DNA of 27,884 nt from positions 1,284,242-1,312,125 of the forward strand of contig WELA01010100.1 of assembly GCA_009602735.1 (NCBI GenBank). The letters run 5' to 3'. How positions within the stretch are numbered: position 1 is the first letter of the stretch; each line of letters opens with the position of its first letter. This document shows positions 1-9,183 of the stretch, piece after piece. A program made the translations under genes and the position numbers. The stretch comes from Mesotaenium endlicherianum. Its lineage: Eukaryota; Streptophyta; Zygnematophyceae; Zygnematales; Mesotaeniaceae. Under the pieces are notes generated by a model. The model made no database searches and was not told where the DNA came from. It worked only from the letters and a program-made list of their open reading frames with translations.

Positions 1-10
1 GGGTGCCCAC

Positions 11-220
11 CTCGGCAGCAGGAGTAGCGGGGGCACTGGAAGTTGTAGTTGCATGCGCACCCCGTCACCGACTTCTGGCAGGCGCCGTTGGGGCAGCACA
101 CGGACGCGTCCTTGGGGCACGCCATCTCCTGCCCCTTGAGCGACAGGCAGTCAGGGCACACCTGCTTGCCAGCCTTGTCAAATATCGACGCGGAGCAGAA
201 GCCCGCCACCGTACCGTTGC
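11..220 (-). CDS. Gene L exon 4: full 12-Cys module
   Basis: This internal exon encodes one cysteine-rich module. On the minus strand it follows an acceptor ending TTGCAG at 221 and stops before a GTGGGC donor at 10. It is 210 nt (70 codons), phase 1 at both ends, with a Gly codon split across each junction. It starts with the sequon NGT and keeps the motifs GKQVCPDC, MACPKDASVCC and FQCPRYSCC. Cysteine spacing is C-x12-C-x2-C-x9-C-x6-CC-x4-C-x6-C-x1-C-x5-C-x4-CC. It is very like exon 27556-27762 of gene R, and both lie just after a GGGC-rich intron end. The gene continues past the left edge. The pattern of paired cysteines suggests a disulphide-rich extracellular domain. The spacing is not that of granulin, WAP or EGF as I know them, so I name no family. 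Confidence 0.85.
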
Positions 221-576
221 CTGCAACCGCCCGCCCGCACGCCCGCCCGCACCACGAAATTGGCACCACCATGCGCCCCACAAGTGCAGGGGGACAGCTG
301 TCAATCAGTCTCGAGCAGAAGACGGCCTGGGCGCCGTTGGGCGCACTCGCATACGCCCACACGCATGCAAGCACTCACCTTTACCTACGTACGACATGAT
401 TCATTGCCTTGCACTCACGCACACAACACAAGAAGAGAAAGGAGCTACTTTTGTGTGCTTGCCAAGAAATATGAGAAAGTCTCAAACCACCCCCCCCCCC
501 CCTTCCCCCCTTCTTCCAACTCCACGGGCCCTCCCCCATCCTGTGCTGCACGCGGAATGCTCGCAAGAGTCTTCAT

Positions 577-628
577 CTTGGCAGCAAGAGTAGCAGGGTC
601 CACCAAAAGGTGGAGTTGCACTAGCAGC
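577..628 (-). pseudogene. Decayed module 3' end (pseudo-exon a)
   Basis: On the minus strand this stretch reads like the last ~45 nt of a Cys module: TGCAAC, then a diverged middle, then CTACTCTTGCTGCCAAG, which matches the end encoding YSCC-Q/R-G. The base pair after the end is AT where intact copies have GT, so the donor is lost, and the middle is frameshifted. I infer a dead exon copy left by tandem duplication. Confidence 0.55.
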
Positions 629-738
629 AAAAGCAAACACCAACAACCACAGCAGGGTGGGGGGGCCCTTCCGTACCTCCAAGAAAGTGGAGAAGCGAGA
701 GACGGAAAGAAGAGAAACAAAAATGGAAGGGGTCTCAC

Positions 739-765
739 CCCGGCAGCAGGAACAGCGGGGGCACC
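739..765 (-). pseudogene. Decayed module 3' end with donor (pseudo-exon b)
   Basis: On the minus strand this encodes CPRCSCCRG followed by GTGAGACC, matching the module end and donor of exon 3 (CPRYSCCRG, GTGAGACT). Everything upstream of the CP is missing. An AG at 766-767 precedes it, but splicing there would give a length that is not a multiple of three. The intron sequence downstream also resembles intron 3, so the duplicated unit spanned exon end and intron start. Confidence 0.55.
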
Positions 766-910
766 TAAGATTCTCAGATGCAACAGCAACAGCAACTAGG
801 AGCACAAAGACGTAGGCATTGTTGGGGGGGGGGCGCCTCCCCTTCCTCCGAAAGAAACGACAGAAAACCTAAGGTGGGAAGAAAAAAAGCAGGGACGGGA
901 GGAGTCTCAC

Positions 911-1117
911 CGCGGCAGCAGGAGTAGCGCGGGCACTGGAAATTGTAGTTGCACTTGCAGCCGGCGACAGAGGAGGCGCAGAGGCCGCTGGGGCAGCACA
1001 CGCTTGCACTCTTGGGGCACGCTATCTTCTGCCCCGCGAAGGACCCGCAGTCCCGGCACACCTGCTTGCCGCCCGAGAACACGGAGGAGACGCAGCTGCC
1101 TGGCACCGTTGCGTTGC
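911..1117 (-). CDS. Gene L exon 3: full 12-Cys module
   Basis: The exon is 207 nt (69 codons), phase 1 at both ends, between a GGTGCAG acceptor and a GTGAGA donor. It starts with the sequon NAT and contains GKQVCRDC, IACPKSASVCC, GCKCNYNFQCPRYSCC. All 12 cysteines of the module are present, with the same order and nearly the same spacing as the other copies. It differs from its neighbours mainly in the loop residues (for example RDCGSFAGQK and SGLCASSVAG), so it is an older copy than the pair at 11-220 and 27556-27762. The junction Gly codon is preserved, so splicing to exon 4 keeps the frame. It is likely an extracellular, disulphide-bonded repeat of a secreted protein. The family is not recognised. 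Confidence 0.85.
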
Positions 1118-2258
1118 CTGCACCACACCCCTTTCCCCCCTCCCCACGCAAGGCATCGAGAGAGAAACGAGAGGAGAGAGACGAGAGAAGCGGGAGGGGA
1201 AAAAGGAGGAAAGGGAGAGGGAAAAGGAGAAGCGAGAGGGAAACAAGGAGGAAAGGCGTGAGCGATTGCAACTGGCCTTCTTCTGGAGACTGTCATATGC
1301 TGCCAGACTTCACCCTCTCCTCCTCCTCCCTGGCGTTCTCGACGCAGCACCGGCAAGAGAAGCAAGACAAGTGTAAGCAACCAGATCAATGCTGTTGCTT
1401 TGCCGATCGCCTGTCTCGCGCTCCTCTCCTCGACGGTGCAACGCAACGGCGAAAACAGCGAGGGAAGCGTGAGGGATTGGACGATTGGCACACATGAGAG
1501 CGACATGAGAGCAGAGCAACGCAGCGACGGCAGCGGGAGAGAAGAATAGGGGGGGACAGCCGGCACACGCGAAGGACAGAGATGCAGAGCAGGCCAGAGA
1601 GAGAGAGAGAGAGAGAGAGGGAAAGAGAGGGAGAGAGAACCACACGCAATCTGCAGATATGATCGCCTACCAGTGTGCAGCGTACGTGACTCTCACTCAG
1701 GCACAGAGCCTGCGAGAGGGGGCGTAGAGCTGGAAGGGCCTAAGGCGGAGCCAAACACATGTTAGCTGCTGGGGCGGTGTCCCCAGGTGGCACCAGCACG
1801 TGAAAGCATGTGAGGGGGGCGAGTGGAAGGAGCTGGGGGGGCCTAGGACGGAGCCATACAAGAGTCAGCTTCTAGGGGGGTGTGCCAGGTGGCAGCCCGC
1901 GCAAAGCTCTCGTGCAAACAGCTCTTTCGGAAGGGGGGGGGGAGGGGGGGGGGGAACAGGCCGGAGCCAGACTCGCACCAGCTGCTAGGGCGATGCCAAG
2001 TGTCAGCTGCTTGGCGTGGCGCCCAACAAAAGTCAGCTGTTAGGGCATGCGCGCTGCGCCAAGTGGCAGCAGCAGCACGGCGTACAACACGGGCAAAAGG
2101 AAAGGCGCTAGAGTCTAGGGCGACGGTAAGCGTCAGCTGCAACAGCGGCGCCAAGCATCGGCTGCAAAAGCAACGACAAGTGTAAGCTGCTGGGGTGATG
2201 CCAAGTGTCAGCTGCTAGTACGGTGCCAAGTTTCGGCAGCGTGCGTGCACACACTCAC
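1118..2258 (-). other. Gene L intron 2, repeat-filled
   Basis: This 1141-nt intron has a GTGAGTGT donor and a GGTGCAG acceptor. On the plus strand it is purine-rich (GA-rich 1150-1265), with an (AG)n run at about 1596-1619, long G runs at 1931-1953, and a degenerate tandem repeat at about 1755-2245. The long frames here are low-complexity translations. No further module was seen. Confidence 0.6.
1755..2245 (+). repeat. Degenerate minisatellite (CCAAGTGTCAGCTGCTAGGG-like)
   Basis: Variants of GCCAAGTGTCAGCTGCT recur irregularly, for example near 1993, 2027, 2068, 2121, 2166, 2200 and 2222, separated by 20-60 bp of GC-rich sequence. The core CAGCTG is palindromic. The array lies inside intron 2 and ends close to the donor of exon 2. 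Confidence 0.6.
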
Positions 2259-2333
2259 CGCTGCAGCAGAAGCCTGCCGGGCACTGGAAGGAGTACCTGC
2301 AGGGGGTGGCCGCCTCCAGCACGCGCGCGCACC
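2259..2333 (-). CDS. Gene L exon 2: short Cys exon
   Basis: This 75-nt exon (25 codons) is phase 1 at both ends, between an ACCAG acceptor and a GTGAGTGT donor. It encodes CARVLEAATPCRYSFQCP followed by AGFCCSG. The end matches the last third of the full module (C-x-YxFQCP-x4-CC-x-G), so it looks like a truncated or primordial module with five cysteines. It follows the signal-peptide exon in the same phase, so it would form the N-terminus of the mature protein. The upstream polypyrimidine stretch (minus strand, about 2345-2400) supports the acceptor, though an earlier acceptor that makes the exon longer cannot be excluded. Confidence 0.65.
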
Positions 2334-3445
2334 CTGGTGCGTAGTTGGTATCGCAAGAGACAGAACAAACAGACGAGAGAACAGATTGGGAGTCCAGTAG
2401 AGAGAGGAAGAACTGACCATTAGAGAGTGGCAAGCGTGACAGGGAAATAGAGCGTTCCACGTTATACGATAGACACAATATATACAAACACACAATATAT
2501 ACGACGAGGCAAGGAAACAATGAACTCGAGTGGCGGAATATGGAAGAGGTGATTGCAGGGGTTGGCCGTACCCACGTGCGTGCGGCCGAGCACGCACACA
2601 CACGCGCGCGCGCGCGCGCACGCACAGAATGTGTGCACATATTTGAATGCGGAGGCCTAGCATTAAGGGACAAGTGGCAACAGCCATGGAGGGTAGCGCG
2701 CGCTGCACGTGAGACAGATATTCTGTTTGCTCTCGACTCTTCGACGCAAGCTGATGTGCTGAACCATAGTATGCTGAAGGAGGATACTGGACTAATGCCA
2801 TGCTACAATGCACCTGTTCCAATCTCGAGCAAAACTACTACGTTCAGAAAGTAACTTTTCAGCCATATGCCAAACATGTGCAAGAATGAGTCGGCACAAA
2901 TCGTCAAGAAAGAAAAACAAGATCCACACATGGAAGTGCGGAAAAACACACATGGGAATTAACCCTCTCAGGTAGGATAAGTTAGGTCTACGTCACAAAC
3001 ATATGAAGTACTAATTATACACGCACAAGCTGTACCAAATTACGCAGATAGGATGCACTGCAGTCCATACAGGAGGTAAAGAAAATAGTCCATACGGGAG
3101 ATACAGAAAATCGTCCATGCAGAATATACTGGGGATGTGCTATCGTACATACAGGCTGTTTCAAGATACATGACATAAAAGCACGTATGTACGCTTGTAA
3201 TATACCTGCACAAGGTGATCATTTTTCACTGGCAGTTGCAGCAAACAAAACCACAAGAAAAAACGCGCCCAAGAAAACAAAAACAAAAAACAAAAACAAA
3301 AACAAAGGAAATGGATGGATGGAGACAAAGCACTTTTGGATAGCTCAAGGCCAGGAACATGCAAGCCCATTTCTTATACAGTGGAGACTGTAGATTAAAA
3401 GAATAAAAGGATGTATACTCAAGAAATATGCACAGCTGTTCATAC
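2334..3445 (-). other. Gene L intron 1
   Basis: This inferred intron of about 1.1 kb has donor GTATGA at 3445 and acceptor ACCAG at 2334. It holds an alternating purine-pyrimidine CA/CG tract at 2590-2627 (candidate Z-DNA), a 3 x 25-bp tandem repeat (3062-3136) and an A/CAAAAA-rich stretch (about 3245-3310). No coding module was seen. Confidence 0.55.
3062..3136 (+). repeat. Three tandem 25-bp units
   Basis: Three successive 25-bp units start at 3062, 3087 and 3112. The first two begin AGTCCATAC and end AGAAAAT; the third begins CGTCCATGC and is more diverged. A partial fourth (GTACATACAGG) follows after a short gap. The array lies inside intron 1 of gene L. Confidence 0.75.
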
Positions 3446-3542
3446 CTGCCAGGGTGGCTATCAGGAGGAGCACTGTGCTGACGCGGTGGGTGGAGAAGCC
3501 AACAAGTTGTGACCCCATCGAAGCGCCATGTGCCATAACCAT
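3446..3542 (-). CDS. Gene L exon 1: signal peptide
   Basis: This proposed first coding exon begins with ATG at 3542 and ends with GCAG before a GTATGA donor at 3445. It encodes 32 codons plus one base. There is a polar N-terminal part with His and Arg, then the hydrophobic core VSTVLLLIATLAG, as expected of a secretory signal peptide. It ends in phase 1 with the first base of a Gly codon, exactly what the Cys exons downstream on the minus strand require. Other in-frame ATGs at codons 3 and 9 could serve as starts. No convincing TATA box was found. The signal peptide places the gene product in the secretory pathway, in keeping with the cysteine-rich modules and N-x-T sequons. Confidence 0.6.
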
Positions 3543-4883
3543 ATTGCAACGGGGTGTAGAAAGATGTCCTTCTGTCGTTCAAGCGGCACTCTGGGTGAGC
3601 TGCCAGGTGGCGGCACGTTGACTGCACAGGTGGAGGAAGGAGGAGGGGGAAGGGCGACTGACGATTCCTGGCTGCAAAAATTCCTCTCTGCATGGAGAAA
3701 GGGAGTCGAAACAAATCGTCGAAATTACTCAGGAGAAATATTGGGGAAACAGACTTGTAAAAAGAGATGCACTGGGTCACTTATCATTGAAATCAGCTGC
3801 TGACTTTGCGGAGACAGGTGTCATATAGCAGCCTATAGCCTTGAGACATCACACAGCCACGCGCACACATGCACACACATGCAGCACGCACGCACTCCCC
3901 CCCTTCCACACCCACACACTCCCTGGGAGAAAGAGAGACTCCACCCACTGTCTTCGGTGTTTGCGCAAGGGGAGAGCAAGACATTTGACCCTAGAGAAAA
4001 TATAAGAAGTGGGATTAGACACACGTGCAGTTACAACAGCTCCTGTGTACGAGCAATATGCAACAAATTTGGGTCATTTGTCTAGCGGTACTAGCTGCTT
4101 CAAACGAGAGCTTCCGCATGTTTGCAACTGAAAAGTCGCGACATCTGTAACTAAATCATACGAACTCTGTGACGTCGTGTGGGGTAAAGATGCAGCGCGA
4201 CACATCATCAGCAGAGGTGGGAGGTATGCAACTGTTCTACAACTCACCTGTTTCTTCACGACACGTCCCGTTGGTAAGCGCTTAGCTTGGGCGTTCAAGT
4301 AATGGAGATAGAATGTCGCCAACGACACTCTTACCGCATGCTATTAGAGTGCTTCTGAATATTGCATCCGAATTTCAAGCATGTCGGAGTGCTGCCGAAA
4401 GCTGGCCGAAAGTCTTCGAGGCTAGAAGGGCTGCGTCTTTGGTGCTCATGAGTGCATGCTCATATTCGCGAGTGCACACGAGTGCCCTCTCAAATTTGTG
4501 GGCAGACGCCCCTCGTTCATATGGGTACGCTATGTCGCATGCGTTCGGTGCTGCTGACCTTCGCCGAAACAAATTGCAATATTTAGTTGAGAAAAAGCGT
4601 AGATCGACTATTTCACATAAGCATAATTCACGAATTTTTGATAATATAGCCGGAGGCTTCCATGTGTATAAGGGTTGGCGTATATTCTTGTTGCATACTA
4701 AATAAGTGTAAAAAGCATTTTTGGATTGCAAAGCTTATCACCTATTTTATCACCGCAATCAAATCCGGTGATCGAGTGCCCCAATCATGGCGTTTAACCC
4801 CCCCCCTTTGACAAAAAGAGTACGAGCATAATCACAAGTTGGAACAAGTATCTATCGCACACTTCAATTCACGGGGTGATAAC
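3543..4883. other. Upstream region of gene L, no clear gene
   Basis: This would hold the promoter and 5' UTR of gene L. It has a CA-rich low-complexity patch (3849-3895) and a minus-strand TTATATTT near 4000, which is too far from the ATG to be called a TATA box without a leader intron. A plus-strand frame of 130 codons (4313-4705) has no recognisable domain, signal or context and may be chance. The last part (4720-4883) is AT-rich. Confidence 0.35.
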
Positions 4884-5700
4884 TGGCGCTAATTTTCCCG
4901 AATTTTAAATTCTGGCCCCTAAAATGTTTACTCCTCTCACTAATTTCCCAAGGTTTGATTCAGGTCGCTATTGAGACATGTTAATTTAATATAAGTGCAG
5001 CTAATTCGTTGTAAAATATTGGGAATGTAATCTCAGGTCGCTGTATTTAATCTTTTGAATTCTGGGCGCTATTTTACCCAAATTTTCGAGGGGAGATACC
5101 ACCCCATGCATTACCAGAAACGGCGAGGGCGGACAAGTGTGTAAATATATCACTTGCACCCAGGCTCAGACCAGTCGTACAACTATCTGCCTGCCAGCCA
5201 GTAATGCCTCAGCATCGCGTGTCGCCGAAGACTTACTTATTTCGAGTTCTGAAATTTTAATTAACTCTCGAATCCTTACATCATTTTATGGTCCATCGTC
5301 AGCCGACCAATTTGTACTACAGAGAATAAAAGCCGGTAGGAGCTCACCGACTACCACCAGTGACCAGACGTGACGACTGCAGACTTCAGACTCCGGAGCA
5401 GAGCAGTGATCACCTCGTGGCTCAGAGTGCCTCAGAGAGGCATTCTGTACGACTACAGACAAGACGGCCAGCATTAGCCAGCACTGGCCAGCACCAGCCA
5501 AAACGAGCCGAATTGGCCTGACCGCGTGCATGGTGTGCTTACTCCTCGGTCGGTATAAGAAAAGAGTATCTGCACTGATCTGCACCATGGGGGGCAAACT
5601 GGCGCTGATTTTTCCGATTTTGGAATTTAGGTCCCTAAAATTCTGAATCCGTTCACTAATTTTCCCAAGTTTGATTTCAGGTTGCTAATGACAAGTGTGC
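4884..5700 (+). repeat. Diverged AT-rich repeats (CTGGCGCTAATTTTCCC family)
   Basis: A block of about 90-100 bp at 4884-4980 (CTGGCGCTAATTTTCCCGA, then CCTAAAAT, CACTAATTTCCCAAG, TTCAGGTCGCTA) recurs at 5598-5692 with many differences. A partial copy lies at 5026-5090 (TCAGGTCGCTGT, GGGCGCTATTTTACCC). The copies are in the same orientation. They could be the remains of a small repeat or of terminal direct repeats of an eroded element. Between them is a short degenerate GGCCAGCA tandem patch (about 5467-5510). Confidence 0.55.
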
Positions 5701-6281
5701 GGAGCGGATCCAATTAGGGAGTAGGCTGCCCGTACTGACCGGGCCCCCTGGGGTCGTTTAGTTTGGTTTAATGTTCGATGGTTCGCACCTCGATTTCGTA
5801 CTTAACTTTTAAGGTATGGTCCTATGTCGAGCGATTGGACTCGATATCCATTAGTGTTCGATTCGTGTTGGACCGATTTCGATATAGTCCAATTCTTCGG
5901 ATACACATAATAAATTCCCGCCCCTAGAAACGGGGGTTGGCGTGGGTGTCGATGTCGACCGAACGAATTGAGCTATTATTTGGGGCGCTGCGATTGGGTG
6001 GCTTTCTCGGCCCGTGACGCGTGAATGTTATGACGCGTTCGTTTCTGCCATACAGTTTTCCAAGGACGTTTGGTACCGTTTATGTAGTTTCAGCCTTCAC
6101 GCCGTTTTTGAAAAGCGGACACGTACCTTAGCGGTCCATCAGCGAGGGCACGTGGATATGGGACATTACGTACATGAAACATGATTAAGCTATGCCTACT
6201 AACTCATCGTGATGTCGTCTAATGATCGGGTAAAGAGTATGTCTTGATTAACACAAAGCTATGGACGCATACAGTGATGAA
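5701..6281. other. No gene seen; weak inverted repeat
   Basis: No frame of interest is present. An imperfect inverted pair, ATTGGACTCGATAT (5834-5847) and GATATAGTCCAAT (5881-5893), could form a hairpin. The sequence may be eroded transposon. Confidence 0.35.
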
Positions 6282-6720
6282 TGTCGCGACTACTATCCGT
6301 TTGACGGGGCCACATGCGCAGCGCAAGCTACGGCCACCCAGGTACGAAAAGTCAATGTTGACTCACCGACCACTTGACTGATTACGTCGCAGTCAGCGGT
6401 TATGTCGGCGTCAAGACCACTGGCAAGGGGTTAATGTCAATGTGCCTCACACCCAGGGATGGGGGAGGTTTTGACAGCATAGGCAGCCGCGAGGCTATAA
6501 GCTGGGGATCAGTGATGAGCCGCCCAGCAAGTACCAAGACAGGTACTGTGTGACAGGCAGATTAAGCCGGGTCATGGCCGCAATGCCAAGATAGGTTACG
6601 GCCGCCCGGTTGGGAATCTTGAGCAAGTGGCATTTGCTTGTACATGCCGCTCAGGAGTTCTTAGCCATGAGCCAATTAGGCATGACTGCCAGCTGAGAAG
6701 CTAAGCAGCCACGCGCGACA
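6282..6720 (+). repeat. 439-bp TG..CA repeat, left copy (family R)
   Basis: The repeat starts TGTCGCGACT and ends CACGCGCGACA, so it has LTR-like TG..CA ends with a short inverted repeat (TGTCGCG/CGCGACA). A diverged copy, also 439 bp, lies in reverse orientation at 22502-22940; shared blocks include CGCAGCGCAAG, CCCAGGTACG, CCAGCAAGT and GCTAAGC. Flanks are ATGAA and GTCAC, so there is no target-site duplication, and no primer-binding site or polypurine tract adjoins it. It is most likely an old LTR, or else a small non-autonomous element. Confidence 0.6.
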
Positions 6721-7087
6721 GTCACGAGGTGTGCATGCATGCTGAGTGAGTACGAGTTTGAGCATGGCTAGGCAGAAGCGACATACAGCTAAGCTTTGTG
6801 ACTAAGCACGGCATTCTCGAAAGATGACGCTGTGTGGTGCCTGCGAAAGGCACGAATCTTGCCTGAGACATGTTATTCACTCTCACGCACTTTGGCCAAG
6901 AAGCAGAAAGAGCAGAAGGAGCAGAAGGAAGGACAAGAAGGGCGCGAAGAAGGAGTTCCCAAGGCCATTGTAGAGCCGAGGCCCCACGCTTCTGCCGACG
7001 CTGAAGATTCTTCTCAGTATATCATAGATAAGTTAGGATTGTAGGATTTCCAAGAGGGAATCTCACTGTTGACAGCAGGAGGACTGC
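6721..7087 (+). other. Possible coding remnant (KKQKEQKEQKEGQEG)
   Basis: A 70-codon frame without an ATG (6832-7044, GTG start) has a charged Lys/Glu/Gln stretch and ends SSQYIIDKLGL before TAG. The same frame then stays open, reading DFQEGISLLTAGGL, until the solo LTR interrupts it at 7088. It could be a scrap of a retroelement or gene broken by a stop and by the LTR insertion. No family is recognised. Confidence 0.3.
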
Positions 7088-7590
7088 TGTAGTGAAACAG
7101 ATAGATAAAGTACTTAGTAAAACAGAATACTTTATCTATTCAAGACAAGGATCTTTGAACACAAGTGGTAGCTTCTTGAAAGAGAGATGGCTTCTTGAAA
7201 GTTAATATATTTCTGGATTTTGGCAAGTACAAGAGTGATTCTGGAATGTCTTCCTATGTTCTAGCTCTTGTTTATATACTTGCTACATAAGTAATTTCTA
7301 GGAAGGTGTATGTTGATGTGTTGGCACCCAACACATCCCAAAACTTGCCACCTCTTTCTAGAATAATGTACACATGTCCTTTTGACCTAAAAATGGCACA
7401 TCTGACTTTTGCCACATGGAGTTCTTCTAGGTCTTTCCTCTAACTTCGAAAATGCCTTGGAAGGTTCAAAGGACATGAACCAAGTTACTAGAGTACCTAT
7501 TCACACTTGACTCCACACAATACTACTCCAAATATATTTGAAAACATTACAATATATGCAAACTAATGTACAATAACTCAAATCACTACA
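7088..7590 (-). mobile_element. Solo LTR with ACTGC target duplication (family B)
   Basis: This is a 503-bp LTR with ends TGTAGTGA and TCACTACA, a perfect 8-bp inverted pair. It is flanked directly by ACTGC on both sides (7083-7087 and 7591-7595). A perfect 5-bp duplication around a single LTR shows an insertion that later lost its interior by LTR-LTR recombination. A second copy of the same LTR at 21954-22454 is followed on the minus strand by a primer-binding site, so family B reads right to left here. A near-palindrome around 7103-7140 (AGATAAAGTA and TACTTTATCT) could fold as a hairpin. Confidence 0.85.
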
Positions 7591-7595
7591 ACTGC

Positions 7596-8382
7596 AAAAT
7601 AGAATCTGCTAGGAGACTAGCACAGATTCGGCCAAATGCCACAAAAGTGTGTGAAGCAGCCTTAAAATGGTGAGTTGTGTGTTAGTTTCCAGGTTCTCAG
7701 AAGTCGCATTCGCATCTCGAAGAGAGAGGGTAGTAGTGGCAGATAAAGCTCTCAGTGAAGAACTGAGCGAGCCTAGCCTGGCAGTGAAGAACTGTTAAGG
7801 CGCGGTGTTAAGTGAAGAGCTTGACCCAGGCCAACATAGACATGTAGTTTCAGGGTTTTGTAAGCTGTGACTTTGTGAAAGTTAAGCGAAAGCCTGAAGT
7901 GCGATTTTCTCTAAATCTAACGTTGTATGTCAAGCTACTTAGAGTGTGATTTCTGCAAACTACAATTTGCTCGCCTGTGAACCTAAGAACCTTAAGGCAT
8001 AAAGTCTATGTGGAAGTAAGAGACTTAAGTCCTACTTGTGAGAACTTCAATTCTGTGGTTCAGGTGAATAGAAATTCCCAAGCAAATTGGGGATTGAGGC
8101 CTGTGTGGGCCGCCAGTGCTCAACCTGGAAGGAGGCCCGGAGAAATTCAACTGTACATGCGGTTGAGGAGTGGAAGACTCTGCTACCCTGTGGAGCCTGC
8201 GGAAGGTTCTGATTCAAGCCAGAGTCCACGAGGAAGTGAGACATCTGAGCGCACGGATAACCTGTGGAGTGAGCAACCGTCGGGAGACGAGTCTCGCCAT
8301 ACTGCCACGAACAGTGAGAATCCGTATAACGCGCAAGCCTGTGTACCCAATTTGGGCAGAGAGCACGACGTGTGGGGTAAAG
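7596..8382 (+). other. Leader of plus-strand retroelement C, with upstream ORF
   Basis: The 5' half has no coding signal. From 7977 (GTG) or the in-frame ATG at 8157 a frame runs into the piggyBac element; from the ATG it begins MRLRSGRLCYPVEP and is Ser/Glu-rich. Across the excised piggyBac the same frame would end at a TGA (11692-11694) that overlaps the gag ATG at 11691 as ATGA. This suggests an upstream reading frame of element C. No domain is recognised. The 5' LTR of element C was not identified with certainty. Confidence 0.35.
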
Positions 8383-8386
8383 TTAA

Positions 8387-8400
8387 CACTAGGTCTCCCA
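8387..8400 (+). repeat. piggyBac left TIR
   Basis: CACTAGGTCTCCCA lies directly after the TTAA at 8383-8386 and pairs with the right end at 11652-11665 with one mismatch. Confidence 0.9.
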
Positions 8401-8407
8401 AGGAAAA

Positions 8408-8422
8408 GACCATATATGGTCC
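8408..8422 (+). promoter_or_regulatory. Subterminal palindrome, left end
   Basis: GACCATATATGGTC is a perfect 14-bp palindrome 8 bp inside the left TIR. Two copies sit at the right end, and a partial copy (GGACCATATGGGGTCC) is at 8754-8769. It is a possible transposase-binding site, inferred from position and repetition only. Confidence 0.5.
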
Positions 8423-9183
8423 AATAATGCACCCCCTAAGTCACACTATATTGAAATAACCACTGAAGCTATGACTATGTGTGATAGACCATTAGAGAGC
8501 TTACATCACAAGGTATTGCACTGGCCATGTGGCCCGCAATTTTTGGAAAGATAAGGTGTATTTTCCGTACAAAGTGTGTACGATAACAAGAAACGAGCAA
8601 TAGGGCCAACTTTAACTTCACAAACTATGAGTTTGGATTTGAACCAGTAGTTGTTGATTTAATCTGGGGTAGGCATGTGTCTTACCTATCATATGAAACA
8701 GATTTCACTTCATTCTAATCAGTAGCTTTGTGCAGGCACACTCTGTACTTAGTGGACCATATGGGGTCCGGGTATTTTTCGTACTTTTTAGTGCCTCATG
8801 CAACAAAGCATCACAGTTAATAATTCATAATTTATTCTTTACACATGCAAATAGTAATCTGTAAAGTGGAGCTTGAAAGTAACGTCTTACTTTACTCACA
8901 AAAAAATATTCATATACAAAATAATGAATTAAAATGATTAAAAATGAATTATTAATTGCAAAATATTGCAGAATCGACAGCTTTGCACACATGAAGCTGA
9001 ACTGTTTATGGAGCACAATGTCTTTCATGTATGTTTTTGTTGCAGGTCGTCTGCTCTACAGTCCTACTTGTTAGTGCTACTCAGCCTGTAGGGGCCACTA
9101 TCTACATGTGCTATGTGCCTGTTGGTATGGTACTCCTCAAAGCAAGGCGCGGGGCAAAGCGCTACTCCACACGTCGCGCACCA

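Larger units (their letters stand above)
221..910 (-). other. Gene L intron 3 (exon 3 to exon 4)
   Basis: This 690-nt intron has a GTGAGA donor and a TTGCAG acceptor. Its 3' end is G-rich on the minus strand (GGGC runs, 229-254), directly before the acceptor. It contains two decayed copies of the 3' end of the Cys module (577-628 and 739-765), a C tract at 489-503 and a G tract near 823-833. No other gene is seen. Confidence 0.65.

Noticed and set aside
774..1645. Long Ser/Leu/Phe-rich minus-strand frames
   Set aside because: They are readings of pyrimidine-rich intron sequence and overlap the module exon in wrong frames.
4313..4705. 130-codon plus-strand frame
   Set aside because: No domain, no codon or splice signal and no neighbour that supports it; kept only as a remark.
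6282..6720. Complete LTR element starting here as 5' LTR of element C
   Set aside because: No primer-binding site follows the CA end, so linkage to the gag at 11691 is not shown.
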